Assembly: GCF_000471905.2 (NCBI RefSeq)
Contig: NW_006494943.1
Coordinates: 181,020-245,019 of the forward strand
Origin: Amborella trichopoda
Taxonomy: Eukaryota > Streptophyta > Magnoliopsida > Amborellales > Amborellaceae
Direction: 5' to 3'
Length of the DNA stretch: 64,000 bases
Shown: piece after piece, positions 50,801-60,800 of the stretch
How positions within the stretch are numbered: the stretch's first letter is position 1
How the letters are laid out: every line of letters starts with the position of its first letter
The notes under the pieces: model-generated
Databases searched by the model: none
Told to the model about the DNA's origin: nothing
What the model saw: only the letters and a program-made list of their open reading frames with translations
Program-made: the position numbers and the translations under genes

Positions 50801-52393
50801 ATTGATTAGTCTTACACATATACACATAAAAGCTTTGGATAAGTATACTATAGTCCAATGGACCATGCCCTATGGTGCTCCAAGGCTACATCCTACTTCT
50901 GTTTGGGCAGACAGTGGCTAGAGATTAAACGGAGTGAGGCTGGCATGTACTTTCACCTAGCTGCTATTAACCTCCAACCATCCATGTGTCGAAAGGGATG
51001 GTGGACATAGCCTGTGAGTACCGTATACTGTATCCAGTGGACTATGGTATACTTTTTCTTTACTTTAATTGGTTTTCGGCATTGATATTTTTAATTGATT
51101 ACTAGCTACCACTTTGCTTCTGTAATTATCTTATGAAAATGAACCTGTTTGTGCCTACTACTTTGCTTATGTAATAATCTTGCGAAAATGAAAATGTTTG
51201 TGCTTATATTGTTGCAGTAAATATAATGGCAGCATATGGCGCATTGATGTGGGGATGTCAAGCGGAGTTCTTGATGCTTCTCCAGAGGTAATTTAGGTTC
51301 TCTTGAATGTCAAATATGGTATGAAGAATCCTAGTGTCCTTAAGAAGAGCCATTACATTCTGAACTGCTTTTTTTGATTTTTGGTAGATTTCAGAACAAT
51401 AAATTCACCTGCAAAGCTGTTGTGTTGCTGGGAATAAAACAATACATTGTCAAGGCTAGTTGCATTCTACTGGGCAAACAGTTAACATGCCACTAAAAAG
51501 TGAGGGGAAAGGTCAAAATCCCTTAAAAAATTACTGAAGTGGTCAAAAGATATCAATTAACATTGAAGGGTTTATTTTTTGATTTTTATTTCACTCAGGT
51601 ACATCCTTAAAAATATTTTAAAAAATGCTTAAACTGCACCTGTTCAGGGTTAGGAACCTTTGAACAAGCAAGGGTATTTCAGTAATTTTGGACATAGTTT
51701 ATACTCTTCACTTGGTTGAAGCCCCTTAGGTAAGTCAAATTACTAAAATGCCCTTGCTTGTTCAGGGTTTCCAACCCTAAATGTAGGCAAATTGGGCATT
51801 TTTAAAGATGTCTTTTGAGGATGAACATAAATGAAATGAAAATTAAAAAGTCTTCTAAGGTTAATTGGAATCTTTTGACCCCCTTAATAATTTGTTAGGG
51901 TTTTGGCCCCTTAAACAAAATTCTTAAGTATCTTGCCATTTGGTAAGAACTCTTGGGCGTTAGGTGTTAACAAAGTATTTACATGCTTTCCTTTCTCACC
52001 ATATTTAATCGGCTATCTTTGAGGATAAGTATGTATCTGCTCTGATTGAAGTATGCAAATGATATGAGAGTCTTTTATGAGCATAATCATCCTGCAAATT
52101 TTTTATCAAATGCCATTGAGATATACTTAATTTTCATAACACATATGAACTTTCATAGCACATATGAACTGTGGCCTTGTGGTTGCTGGCCTTTCGCTTA
52201 TGCCCTTGAGATTTCTCTGATTGAATTTTTACATCTATTTGAGACATGTGTTTAACCTGATATATGAAAAGGATTAACTTGGTGACTTCAACTTTGGGTG
52301 CACTAGGTTCTCGAAATCATTGACAACAATGTGAGAATTATAAAGAAGGACGCTAAGGCATTCCATGGGCATTCTGTTGTAAATTACATATGA
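44882..52393 (+). CDS. SLP1: Shewanella-like protein phosphatase 1 (chloroplast PPP family)
   Basis: Coding exons: 44882-45080, 45686-45786, 47096-47209, 47883-48095, 49154-49289, 50141-50313, 50669-50757, 51218-51287 and 52307-52393, giving 393 aa (Arabidopsis SLP1 is about 390). SLP1 is a bacterial-type metal-dependent Ser/Thr phosphatase of the PPP superfamily found in plastids; its substrates are poorly known. The first 50 or so residues are Ser-rich and lack acidic residues, as expected of a chloroplast transit peptide. Catalytic motifs in order: GDMHGD (exon 2), GDILDRG (exon 3), GNHESMNVEGDFRYV (exon 4), CHGGLLPHH (exon 5), VVGHTPQ (exon 7), all metal ligands present. The exon 5 acceptor is the AG after GGGC at 49153; the exon 6 acceptor is TTTTAG before 50141, since the next AG would put a stop in frame. 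Intron 6 starts with GC. Introns hold MITEs C2-C4, E3 and F1. No lesion seen. Confidence 0.95.
46046..46270. mobile_element. MITE family C, copy C2, SLP1 intron 2
   Basis: Left end AATATACTTTAGTTCAATGG with GTGTCATGACCATC inside; right end TTATTGGAATGTACACTTTT. A G-run lies near 46127-46138. Shares the TTATTCTGGTGGGTCC(A/C) block with copy C3. Confidence 0.6.
49335..49675. mobile_element. MITE family E, copy E3, SLP1 intron 5
   Basis: Ends GTGTTTCAAAGGAAATCTGG and (inverted) CAATGATTCAAAAATCACTG resemble each other. The interior has GGCGATCCGGAT and CCGAATCGGTCCC motifs like copies E1 and E2. Confidence 0.55.
49757..49984. mobile_element. MITE family C, copy C3, SLP1 intron 5
   Basis: Left AAATTATACTTTTGTTCAAT then GGAC; right CCATAGTCCATTGCATTGTA then GTATTC. 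These are inverted copies. Shares CATATCCTATTCTGGTGGGT with copy C2. Confidence 0.7.
50314..50319 (+). other. GC-AG intron donor, SLP1 intron 6
   Basis: Exon 6 ends CGCCAG and the intron starts GCAAGT, the consensus for the rare GC donor class. Joining to exon 7 (ATATCTGC at 50669) keeps the frame and the family alignment; reading on gives family-unlike sequence and a stop near 50377. Confidence 0.85.
50838..51058. mobile_element. MITE family C, copy C4 (best ends), SLP1 intron 7
   Basis: AAGTATACTATAGTCCAATG at the left and TCCAGTGGACTATGGTATAC at the right form a clear terminal inverted repeat. About 220 bp, non-coding. The reference copy for family C in this window. Confidence 0.8.
51490..51920. 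mobile_element. MITE family F, foldback copy F1, SLP1 intron 8
   Basis: GGGGAAAGGTCAAAATCCCT at the left pairs with AGGGTTTTGGCCCC at the right. Nearer the centre, GTTCAGGGTTAGGAACC..AACAAGCAAGGGT pairs with GCCCTTGCTTGTTCAGGG. The whole segment can fold on itself. Confidence 0.75.
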
Positions 52394-54110
52394 AACTTTC
52401 ATATGGCCCAATAAGGTAGGACATATGATTTCGTTATATTTGTTCATTGGTCTATTGGCCGGTAACAATGTTTAACATTAACATTCATTGGAAATTTGGC
52501 AATTATTTATTCAGTTTATTTGTATAAGAATCAAACCTACATATTTCCCTACCAATTTATTTTAGCACAACCAAATAGTTTTCTCTGCTTTTCTTACTGT
52601 TTATCGACATTCAGTGTCAGCCTTAATAGAAAAATTTATGTATTTGATTCTTGAGCTGCCTTGAGCCTCATATTTCCAGACCTATAATGCAGATTAAACT
52701 TGGTAAAATAATTAGCTTCGTATAGACGAAACGTGACATCCCATCAGAGCTAGATTACCTCTGTTACATGCAAATTGCGTGTTTCCCACCTTACAGTATT
52801 CAACTATCTTACAATAAATTGAACAATAATTCATTCCACACATCGAGCACACCAGGCAAACACCAATGTATACAATCTGCATGGCCCTCGGGATGCAACA
52901 ACTGCTTTGGCTTAAAGGTCTCTCAAAACTTCCGATATATAGAAGGGTGGCCATCTTTTTGATACTCAGATAGCGGTGTGATGTTAAGAACTGTGACTCT
53001 TGATCTCCTTTCCCTGAAAACATTCTCTAATACACTCATCATCCTTAGATCTGACCCACTTCCCCAGTAATCTTCCCTCTCAATTAGCGTTGTCCTGGCT
53101 CCTGCACACCAAACAAGCCCCCAGAAATAGTGGAACAAACATGAAATTTGAATGTTGGAAATTTGCATTGATGTGGAATGCGATGACCTTGGCATTATTC
53201 TCTTTTGGCTTTTTTGCAATATTTTCTTTAGTTGGTATTCTTGGTTAGTTGGAGTTGCATTGGGGTCAGCTTCCTTATGCTTAAGTTTTGAGTTATTTCC
53301 TTTCATGGTTTGGCCCTCTAGTTGTTTCCTAGGCTTCTAGTTCTTTAAACAGGACATATTTCCTGCTGTAGGGATCTAGTGGATTTGGCTTCATCATTTT
53401 TAAATCTTATTAGTTAACAAAAACGAAAACACGAAGTCTCCGCAGTGGGAGGTGTATTGGTTTCATATAGAGTGAAATTTGAAAAGAAGAGAGGATTATT
53501 TGGTTCTTGTAGAGGAAAATCATTTTGTGAGTCCTTGTTTCAAGCCCTGAAAGTGTTTCATGGTTTGAAACATTTTTGTATCTTTGAGAAATAAAAACGA
53601 AATGTTTCCTATGCTTTCTCCTCTCCATTGTTTCCATGTGTTTCATTGATCAAGCATCTTTTTTCCATTCTGCTGTACCACTATTTCTTTGAGTAGATTA
53701 GTTTGACAAATGGGTTCAATTTCCAACTGATATGAATAATAAGTGCTCCAGATTTTGAAATGAAGTAATGTCCTTGTCATATTGAGATTTAGAAATGGGC
53801 ATGTTATTTTAGTTCAGAGACATGAAAGAAAGAAACGATAGATTTCAATTTTGGATTTAACACAGGCAATTGGCACTTACCAAAGATGTATTGGGGACAT
53901 GGTAACAAAGAAGACACGGGTTTTGCGAGCATCCACATTTGAGTCTACCCCATCAGCCCACGTTCTCAAGGCCTCATTCATGGCATCCAATCCTTCAGAT
54001 TCTTCACACGGTTCCCCTTTACTTCATCTGCATTGCATACAACAAATCTCTCTAGTCAATCAGTTTAAACCAACCAAAGTTCAGAAAGCAGTAGCCATTA
54101 CTAAAACCTC

Positions 54111-54158
54111 TCTCTCTCTCTCTCTCTATGTGTGTGTGTGTGTGTGTGTCTGTGTGTT
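54111..54158. repeat. Compound microsatellite (CT)n(TG)n
   Basis: An uninterrupted CT run followed by a TG run, inside intron 3 of the TBL pseudogene; a second CT run lies at about 54219-54237. The short frames here are low-complexity. Confidence 0.9.
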
Positions 54159-54589
54159 GTGCTTGTATGTCTGTGAGAGTACTGATCGTAAGAGACACCA
54201 TGGATTTTTGTGCTTGTATGTCTCTCTCTCTCTCTCACCAGCCAAGAAATCCATATACAAACAATAGCTTGAGAACTTACAGAAGTTTGATCTTAAGCTC
54301 TCCTCTCCACCATAGATAAGAATTGAACACCAATATGTCAGCATGTTTCCAGTATGATCCATGCTTTGCTATAGAATCTGGCCTGATTATCCTGCTACTT
54401 AATCTATGGTTTACCGGATCATCAGAGTTGGATTCTACCAAAAGTGGCACCCAGTAAAACTCTACAGTAGCATTGTACTCCTATACAATGCACATTTGCT
54501 CCTTGCTGGTTATATAAAATTCACAATCGTAATGAATTGGTCTTTGGAGGGTAAGTGTTCTAGTCGAATTGGCCATGGGAGATTATAGC

Positions 54590-54752
54590 CCACAGGGTCA
54601 TGACCCTCAAATTAAATTATACAGTGATGGTTGAGAGTATGAACCATCAGAACAGGGCATGATCACAACACTTCCCCTCCACCATCCATAATTTAATTGG
54701 ACGGTCAGGACTCGAATGGGCTGGGTTTTCCATAGTCTACTGCGCTATGTTT
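54590..54752. mobile_element. Probable family C fragment, TBL intron 2
   Basis: The right part reads TTTTCCATAGTCTACTGCGC, as in copies C1 and C3 (TTTTCCATAGTCCA). The interior has CCACCATCCATAATTTAATT with GGACGGTC. The left terminal repeat is not clear. Confidence 0.4.
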
Positions 54753-55128
54753 TATTTAGCACCAAATTTATGAAAGCTTGTTATGTGTTTTACCTCAGCC
54801 GTGAAAATGGTGAGAAAATTTTTTGGGGTCATGGATTTTTGGTTGGTGAGAGTACTGATTGTAATAGACACACCATGGATATCCACTGGCCTCGATTCAG
54901 AGAATCTCCTACAAACATTAGCCTCTTCCCTCTCAACTTTTCCAGCATAGCAGTCGCATTCCACCTGTCAATAACACAACTCATTGTTAACAACCGTGTG
55001 TGTGTGCACGCGCACGAGCGTGAGTGCTTGAAATCATTCTATCAATCTTAGATTTCATAATTTTGAATAGACAATCCCCATTAAGAGATCAATTTTTATA
55101 CAGGACTGGTTAATTTTTTATCACCAAA

Positions 55129-55130
<2 letters not shown>

Positions 55131-55160
<30 letters not shown>

Positions 55161-55161
55161 A
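55131..55161. repeat. (CT)n microsatellite
   Basis: About 30 bp of CT with one interruption, just beyond the donor site of exon 1 of the TBL pseudogene. Confidence 0.9.
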
Positions 55162-56036
55162 CAGCTATTACCTGGTTAAGTTGCAGTGATGAGGTTGCCA
55201 CCTCCAACTCCTGTAAGCCAAATCAGGCCTCCCATACTTGCGCCACGCCAGTTGATCTGACATGTATGGGCGTTCCTCTTCAGAGTAAAGTGGATGTGAG
55301 AAATTGTCCAAAACCCATCTCCCAGAAAACAAATCGCACTCATCCTGAGCTCTTCTCTCTCTTCCGTTCCTCTCTGGTCTTCGCAAATTACGCGCTCTCG
55401 ACCCATTACCGACTCCCTCTTCTCGACTAACTTTACATGCGTCTTCCCTAAAAACGTAAAACCCAACAGCTCAAAACCGAATACTCTGCAACCCAAGAAA
55501 CAAAGAAGAAGCTTAGTACCCTTGAAAGCATACCGAAATCTAAGTCATCGAAGCTGGCATTGCTGGTTTGATGATATTCGATTAGAGAGGTAAGCTTTCT
55601 CTCACTAGAGCAGAGCGGCCTTTGCTTCTTGGATTCTTCGGACGTTCTCGTTGTAGAGAAAGACAGCGACAACGAATAGAGATAGAGAAAGAAAGAGGGG
55701 AGAGAAAGGGATCTTGGATTTCCATGGCTGCATTGTGGAAGCAGGCAAAGCGACCCATCCATCAATTCCCATTTCAAAATCTCAGGGTTTAATAAGCCTT
55801 TTAAACGGTTAACTTTTTTCTGTTACAAGGAAAACTTACCGTTACTGCTACAATCTTTACTCTAAATGGCAATCATGCCATACTAGAAGCCAAAGTATTT
55901 TATGCCCCTGCGGGCGTATATTGTCTACTTACTCCATCCAATAAAATCTAATATAGTTATAGTTTTAGGATCCCAAATTTTAGGGATGTAGCAACCTTTC
56001 AAGTGCTAGACTAACCTCAAAAATATGGGTGGCAAG

Positions 56037-56268
56037 GGACCAGACCTGATCTGGGTCTCGACCCAAGTCTGGGTATGGGTTCAAAAATTAGACCTGACCG
56101 GTCAGGTCGGGGTCTAAATCTTGGACCTGAACACTATTCGGGTTTGAGTCCCATATTATGATTTTGGGTCCTAATTTATGAAATATAGTTAAATATATGG
56201 ATATTTAAATTTTGGGTCAAATCTAGGTCTAGGTCTGGCCGGACCCAGACCCAACCCGTTGCCACCCC
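56037..56268. mobile_element. MITE family D, copy D2
   Basis: Starts GGGTGGCAAGGGACC and ends CCCGTTGCCACCCC with TA on both sides. The interior repeats GACCTG and GGTCTAGGTC motifs. Same family as D1 and D3. Confidence 0.75.
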
Positions 56269-56390
56269 TAATAAAAAAAGGTTTCCAAATCTCACTCTAT
56301 GTGAATTTGACAAAAAAATGTCTCAAGATTGAATAGAGACTGTACAATTTTTGGAGGGTGAGAAAATTTAGAACTCAAGTTTTATCTTTT

Positions 56391-58022
56391 TTTGTTTTTT
56401 TGTTTTTTTGTTTATAGGAATTTAGTAGTTTTTATTGATTAACTAAAGGAGATTACAGAATCAGAAGTAAGAGTTGATGACAGGGATAAACCCCCTTTGG
56501 CAAGAGAATCGGTTAAAGAATTAGCTTCACGAAACACATACACAAAAGAAATAGCAAGAGATCTGGAGAAATCCGAAATCTGTAGCAGAGAGGACCTCAG
56601 CTCTCAAGGAGGCTTGTGAAGACCATTGCACCAATTGATGACATTGAGCGAGTCCCCCTGCACAATACAATACCGACCAAACTCTCTATCCTTGAACAAT
56701 TTTAAACCATTAAGAAAAAACAACAGTCCCATTCTAGTCTCTCACAACACCACCATAGCCAGCCAGGCCTGGATTCCCAAGCGAGCTACCATCAAAGTTG
56801 AGTTTGAAGGTTCTTTCCCAGAGGGGCCACCCATCTACCATGCAATCTATATTTGAAGGTCCCTAAATTGAAGAGAATAGGTAAATTCCTCTTAACATCA
56901 ACTGCCAAGATATCAGACCTCTCGTTAGTTATGGAGCACCAACGCCACAAGTCATGAAGGATTTTGTCCAACAGTCTCTTAAAAGGAAGCCCACTGCCAT
57001 CAAACACTCTTCGATTCCTTGCTTTCCAAATTTCCCACAGGATCAAGCCTCGATCAATCTGGCAAAGGACCAGCCCAACCTTGGGAAGCGGCACAGACAA
57101 GTTAAAGATGACGCCAATAACCTCGGCTAGCATGATGAGAGGCATGCCCAATTTATCAAAAAACGAATGCCAGATTCGAATGGTAAAAGGCAGTGGAGAA
57201 ACAAGTGTGGCCTTGTTTTAGTATCCAATTTGCAAGGCAAACAAACATTGGGCAATACATTACATCTCTTGATAAGGTTGTCAGTGGTCAGCACCTTGTT
57301 TTGCACAGCTAGCCATAAGAATGCTTGAACTTTGGGAGGAACGGCCATTTCCAGATTGTTGCAATCTCAGGCTTAGACCATCTCCACTGGAAATGGAATA
57401 AAAGATTGTACATGGATTTGATTGAGAACTGACCATCAGCCTGAATCTCCCAAATGACCATATTAGAGGCATCCAATGGAATATAGACATCGTGAAGAAG
57501 AGATAGCAACCCCACATATTCCTGAAAAATGATGTTAGGAACTCTATTATAGGGGAGATTGATATTCCGGCTAATCTGGGAGCCCCTGTGAACAAACAAA
57601 TCATCTACAATGGCGTTAGGGTTGTCCATACGCTAGAAAATAGCTGGAAAGAGATATTTCAAAGGCATAGGACCCACCCACTTATGGTGCCAAAAAAAGA
57701 TGTTACGACCATCACCCAAGCTCCATCTGATGTCCCTAAGAATCAGGCCCCGACACAAGTTAATGGATTTCCAAGTAAATGACAATCTTTGTGACCCACT
57801 TCTCGCTTCTACCCACATCTGAAATGTATCCACATCATACTTTGCCGCCACCACTTAGTACCACAACCAGAGGAGGGCTTGATTAACCTCACACGTCTTA
57901 AACCAAGTCGCTATTCCATCTAAGGAGATGATATTTTTTAGAATTATCAAAAGACACCCATAAAAAAATTCTTTATCAATGTTTCAATCTTCTTAGCTAC
58001 CCTAGGCAGGATCTGTAACAAA
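56391..58022 (-). mobile_element. 5'-truncated LINE insertion with 20-bp target duplication
   Basis: Flanked by perfect copies of GAACTCAAGTTTTATCTTTT at 56371-56390 and 58023-58042. On the minus strand, from the right: the end of the reverse transcriptase region (VNQALLWLWY; LSFTWKSINLCRGLILRDIRW, 57633-57854), zf-RVT (IWKWPFLPKFK, 57309-57629; VPPKVQAFLWLAVQNKVLTT, 57127-57348), and RNase H (FKLNFDGSSLGNPGLAGYGG, then VYVFREANSLTDSLAKG, about 56480-56820). It ends in an A-rich AACAAAAAAAC tail beside the left duplication. Several frameshifts and stops make it inactive. The perfect duplication suggests a rather recent insertion. Confidence 0.93.
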
Positions 58023-58042
58023 GAACTCAAGTTTTATCTTTT

Positions 58043-58681
58043 GTAAGCAATCTACTGATTACTAGGTAGTTCTAGAAATTTTATACTAAAAAAATTCTTC
58101 CAAGTAGGTCTTTTGCCTAAGGGAGTAAAAGGATAGGGTATGCTCCCATGGGAGCATTGTGTGCACCGTTACTAGTATACTGCTGCAAATTTTTGGCTGA
58201 CTTATCCTACAACTTTGTAGCCTAAATTTAGGGAAAGTCGCTTAGATTTAATTTGAGCATATAGTATAGATAACATGTGTGGATAAATTTTTTGAACTTC
58301 GTGATATACTTAAGCCATCCAATCGGACATCTGATGGCTAGGATTAATTGTGACATTCTTGTACTAAAGATAAGACAAATGGTCTAATAGTATAAAATCT
58401 TTTTTAAAAAAAAAAAAAATCTTTTTGAGTTGGAATTTAGTGAATCCGGTGAACTTAGGTGTGTTAAAAAAAAGCCGGTAGAAAAAGATGAAATCGTCCC
58501 TAACCTTGCAGTGAATGTGGGTTCGCTAGGTCAAGATCAGGCAGCTTGGCCAGCCTGGGTTGTGCCTATGCCATGTTCCTTTGCCCCTTTCAAGAGTCCA
58601 CAACATGTAGTCGTAATACCAACTCTAAAATCTTTACTCGATAAATATCTTGAATTTCAGCATGCCAAAATAATTGAGTTA
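58043..58681. other. Intergenic sequence, one unassigned frame
   Basis: The frame at 58430-58741 (103 codons, beginning at a TTG codon and running into the MITE at 58682) resembles no family I know and is probably chance or decayed. A palindromic TATGCTCCCATGGGAGCA lies near 58139-58156, similar to the inner arm of the foldback at 24561-25472. Confidence 0.4.
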
Positions 58682-59068
58682 GGGCCAGTTTGGATGTCAA
58701 GGAATTTGTTATTCAAAAAATTTGCAAGTTTTTCAAAATAGCAATTGAAAAAAATATAAAGCCTTTTTTCAATTCTTGTAAAGTCGTTTGGGTGTTACAC
58801 CATTATTTTATTTTACCCCCACTATTTTTAGAGAGAGAGTGATAGAGTTGGGTTGTTGGGTCATTGTGTGGGGTTTGTACAAGCTCAGAGAAGGCCGCAC
58901 TTTCATCCTAAAAAATTTTAGTCTTGAATTTTTTTTATAGTAACTTTTGCTTGGATGCGACGATGTTTTTTCTTTCGATCTAAAAATCTAACAAAATTTT
59001 GCGGTTGTCCAAAAGGTACAAAGTGCAATCCAAAAATGTTCTAATTTTGGGTACATCCAAATTGGCAC
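58682..59068. mobile_element. Tourist-like MITE (387 bp) with TTA duplication
   Basis: Left end GGGCCAGTTTGGATGTC and inverted right end GTGCCAATTTGGATGTA match at most positions. TTA flanks both sides (58679-58681 and 59069-59071), typical of PIF/Harbinger-type MITEs. Non-coding. Confidence 0.85.
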
Positions 59069-59071
59069 TTA

Positions 59072-59614
59072 GTATTTATGTAACGCTTTTTCTTCAAAAT
59101 AGTGGAAGATTCACACGACATAAATATATTCTATTAAGGACACGGTTTCTATGCGGCCAACCCCCATATTGTAGAAATGCGGGCTTGGAAATAAATATAT
59201 TTTTTAAACATAATTTGATCTTAATTTTTAGAGAATATATAATCTTTAATATGAAGATCATGAATATGAAAATAAAATAAAATAAATTGAAAACTAGAAG
59301 TAATAAGTACATTAGAATAACATTTCGCGTGTTAGCTACACTTGGTTTTAGATAGACAACCTTGTTTAGATAGACAACCTATTTGCATCCATCTTTAAGA
59401 TGGATGCTTTATACTTCTGGACCATATATTGTAGAAACACGATCCGGCCCGCATGAAACAATGTTCCTTCCATCAAATCAACAAAAATACAGGAAAAAGG
59501 GGTGATAATTTAAACATTTGCCATAAATACAGAAATTCTTCATTTTATATGTTAATAATACATAATTAATTATAAAATTATTTACTATAAGTATTACTAC
59601 TATAAAATGGAAAA
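59072..59614. other. AT-rich intergenic sequence
   Basis: No gene seen. A short duplicated motif, TTTAGATAGACAACCT, occurs twice near 59345-59380. Confidence 0.45.
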
Positions 59615-60001
59615 ATGTTCTATAAGGATGCAACCTTATAATGTAGAACTACGAATGCCCCTCAAAAATCTATCGGAAAAGGTAGTTTTAATGTTGAAAA
59701 ACCATTTGATTGACTATCTCGACATCGAGATGTACGACTATGAAAAATAAAAACATTTTAAGTCTCAGAAATAGTGCATTTTACAACATATTATCTACAC
59801 CATCCATTTTCAAGATTTTATATATTTATAGATCTACTTGATTTTAACTATTTTTGAAAGTTAAAATTTTATAATTGGATATAAAAATAAATTTTGAAAA
59901 AATCCTAATGACATTTTACATCAAAATTATATACCATGATAAAATTTGAAAGGCACCTTACCTCTACACCTCCGGAGGCGTCCTTATGCCAACCGCACCC
60001 T
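59615..60001 (+). mobile_element. MITE family A, copy A4
   Basis: Same order of landmarks as A1-A3: ATAATGTAGAACTACG, a TATCTCGACATCGAGATG palindrome (one mismatch) near 59715, AATAGTGCATTTTACAACA, and a right end CTTATGCCAACCGCACCC. The flanking 8 bp do not clearly match. Confidence 0.8.
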
Positions 60002-60114
60002 TTATTCGCACTTATTGATGTTTCTCTCTATGATTTACTTGATTTTATTGGATAGACTGTTATATTAGACGAGGAATTATAAATTTTCGTACAACTCGTG
60101 GGCTGCTTTATATG

Positions 60115-60800
60115 TTAGGAAAGTTACTAGATTTTTTATGCAAGTTACCCCAACCGAACTTTTTGTCTCATTTTTACCTTAAAATATTTTTTTTTATTAA
60201 ATACCCCCAACCAAATAAAAAATTAAAAAAAATCTAAACCACCTTCCTATATTTTTACGCACGTTTCTCTCTCCTCTTTTCCCAAAAAGTAAGTCTGGCG
60301 TATTCTTAGGGCGGTCTGGCAGTGTAATGTCCGTCTGATAAATAATAGTGGCGGTCTGGCAGTAAAAGTGGCAGTTCGACATTGATAGACGGTTCGGCAA
60401 TAGGCCCATGCGGTCTAGCACTGCCAAAGAGCAGTCCTGGAACAGGCCTATGCAGTCCACCAACAAGTCCATGCGGTCCAGCACTAGGCCCATGCGGTCC
60501 AGCAATAGGCCCAAAGTATGGCCCAACAATGTCAAAGAGCGGTTCGACACTTTTTTAGTTTAATAGGGTCTGACAATGTCAAAGAGTGGTTCGGCAACCC
60601 ATGTAAGCCCACGTGAATGTCCAACCAAAATTAAATTTTTATGTATGAAAAAGGGCAGTTTTATAAAAAAAAAAAATCTACTTTTTTTTTACTTGGGGGT
60701 ATTTGCTAACAAAGTGCAATTTGGAGAAAAAAGTGAGAAAAGAATGGTTAGGGGTAACTTAAAAAGTGTAGTCTTGAGGGTAATTTGTAATATTCCCTCG
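60115..60800. mobile_element. Foldback element with minisatellite core
   Basis: The outer parts are inverted copies: AAGTTACCCCAACCGAAC and AAATACCCCCAACC at the left against GGTTAGGGGTAACTTAAAA and TTGGGGGTATTTGC at the right. The centre (about 60296-60600) holds a degenerate direct repeat of roughly 20-25 bp with the motif AGGCCCATGCGGTCCAGCAA. The minus-strand frame across the centre (60197-60550) is a by-product of the repeat. Confidence 0.75.

Larger units (their letters stand above)
52809..55400 (-). pseudogene. TBL-type (xylan O-acetyltransferase family) unprocessed pseudogene
   Basis: Read on the minus strand, exons are about 55400-55172, 54964-54794, 54480-54281, 54027-53881 and 53101-52809, all with intact GT/AG sites. 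TRICHOME BIREFRINGENCE-LIKE proteins are Golgi acetyltransferases of cell-wall polysaccharides with GDS and DxxH catalytic motifs. Seen: CDLFSGRWVLDN and SWRWQPHHCNLTR (exon 1), [12 protein letters not shown] (exon 2), [16 protein letters not shown] and [16 protein letters not shown] (exon 3), ALRTWADGVDSNVDARKTR (exon 4), EDYWGSGSDLRMM and [10 protein letters not shown] (exon 5). Lesions: exon 2 is 171 nt instead of 172, shifting the frame after LLQSVL; TGA at 54024-54026 where relatives have Trp; about 38 nt missing near 53094; TGA at 52923-52925, again at a Trp, before the DxxH motif; and two conserved Cys in exon 1 are Arg and Trp. The N-terminal anchor is not recoverable. Splicing could avoid some lesions but not all. 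Confidence 0.9.

Noticed and set aside
54111-54267. Frames rich in Val-Cys repeats
   Set aside because: They are translations of the (CT)n(TG)n microsatellite.
55448-55777. 109-codon minus-strand frame upstream of TBL exon 1, possible N-terminal anchor
   Set aside because: It is out of frame with TBL exon 1 and lacks a clear hydrophobic anchor followed by a stem; it may be the decayed N-terminus, but this cannot be shown.
58430-58741. 103-codon frame with no known family
   Set aside because: It starts at a TTG, has no similarity I recognise, and its end runs into a Tourist-like MITE, so it is likely chance.
60197-60550. 117-codon minus-strand frame with repeating LDRM-type residues
   Set aside because: It is a translation of the minisatellite core of a foldback element, not a repeat protein.
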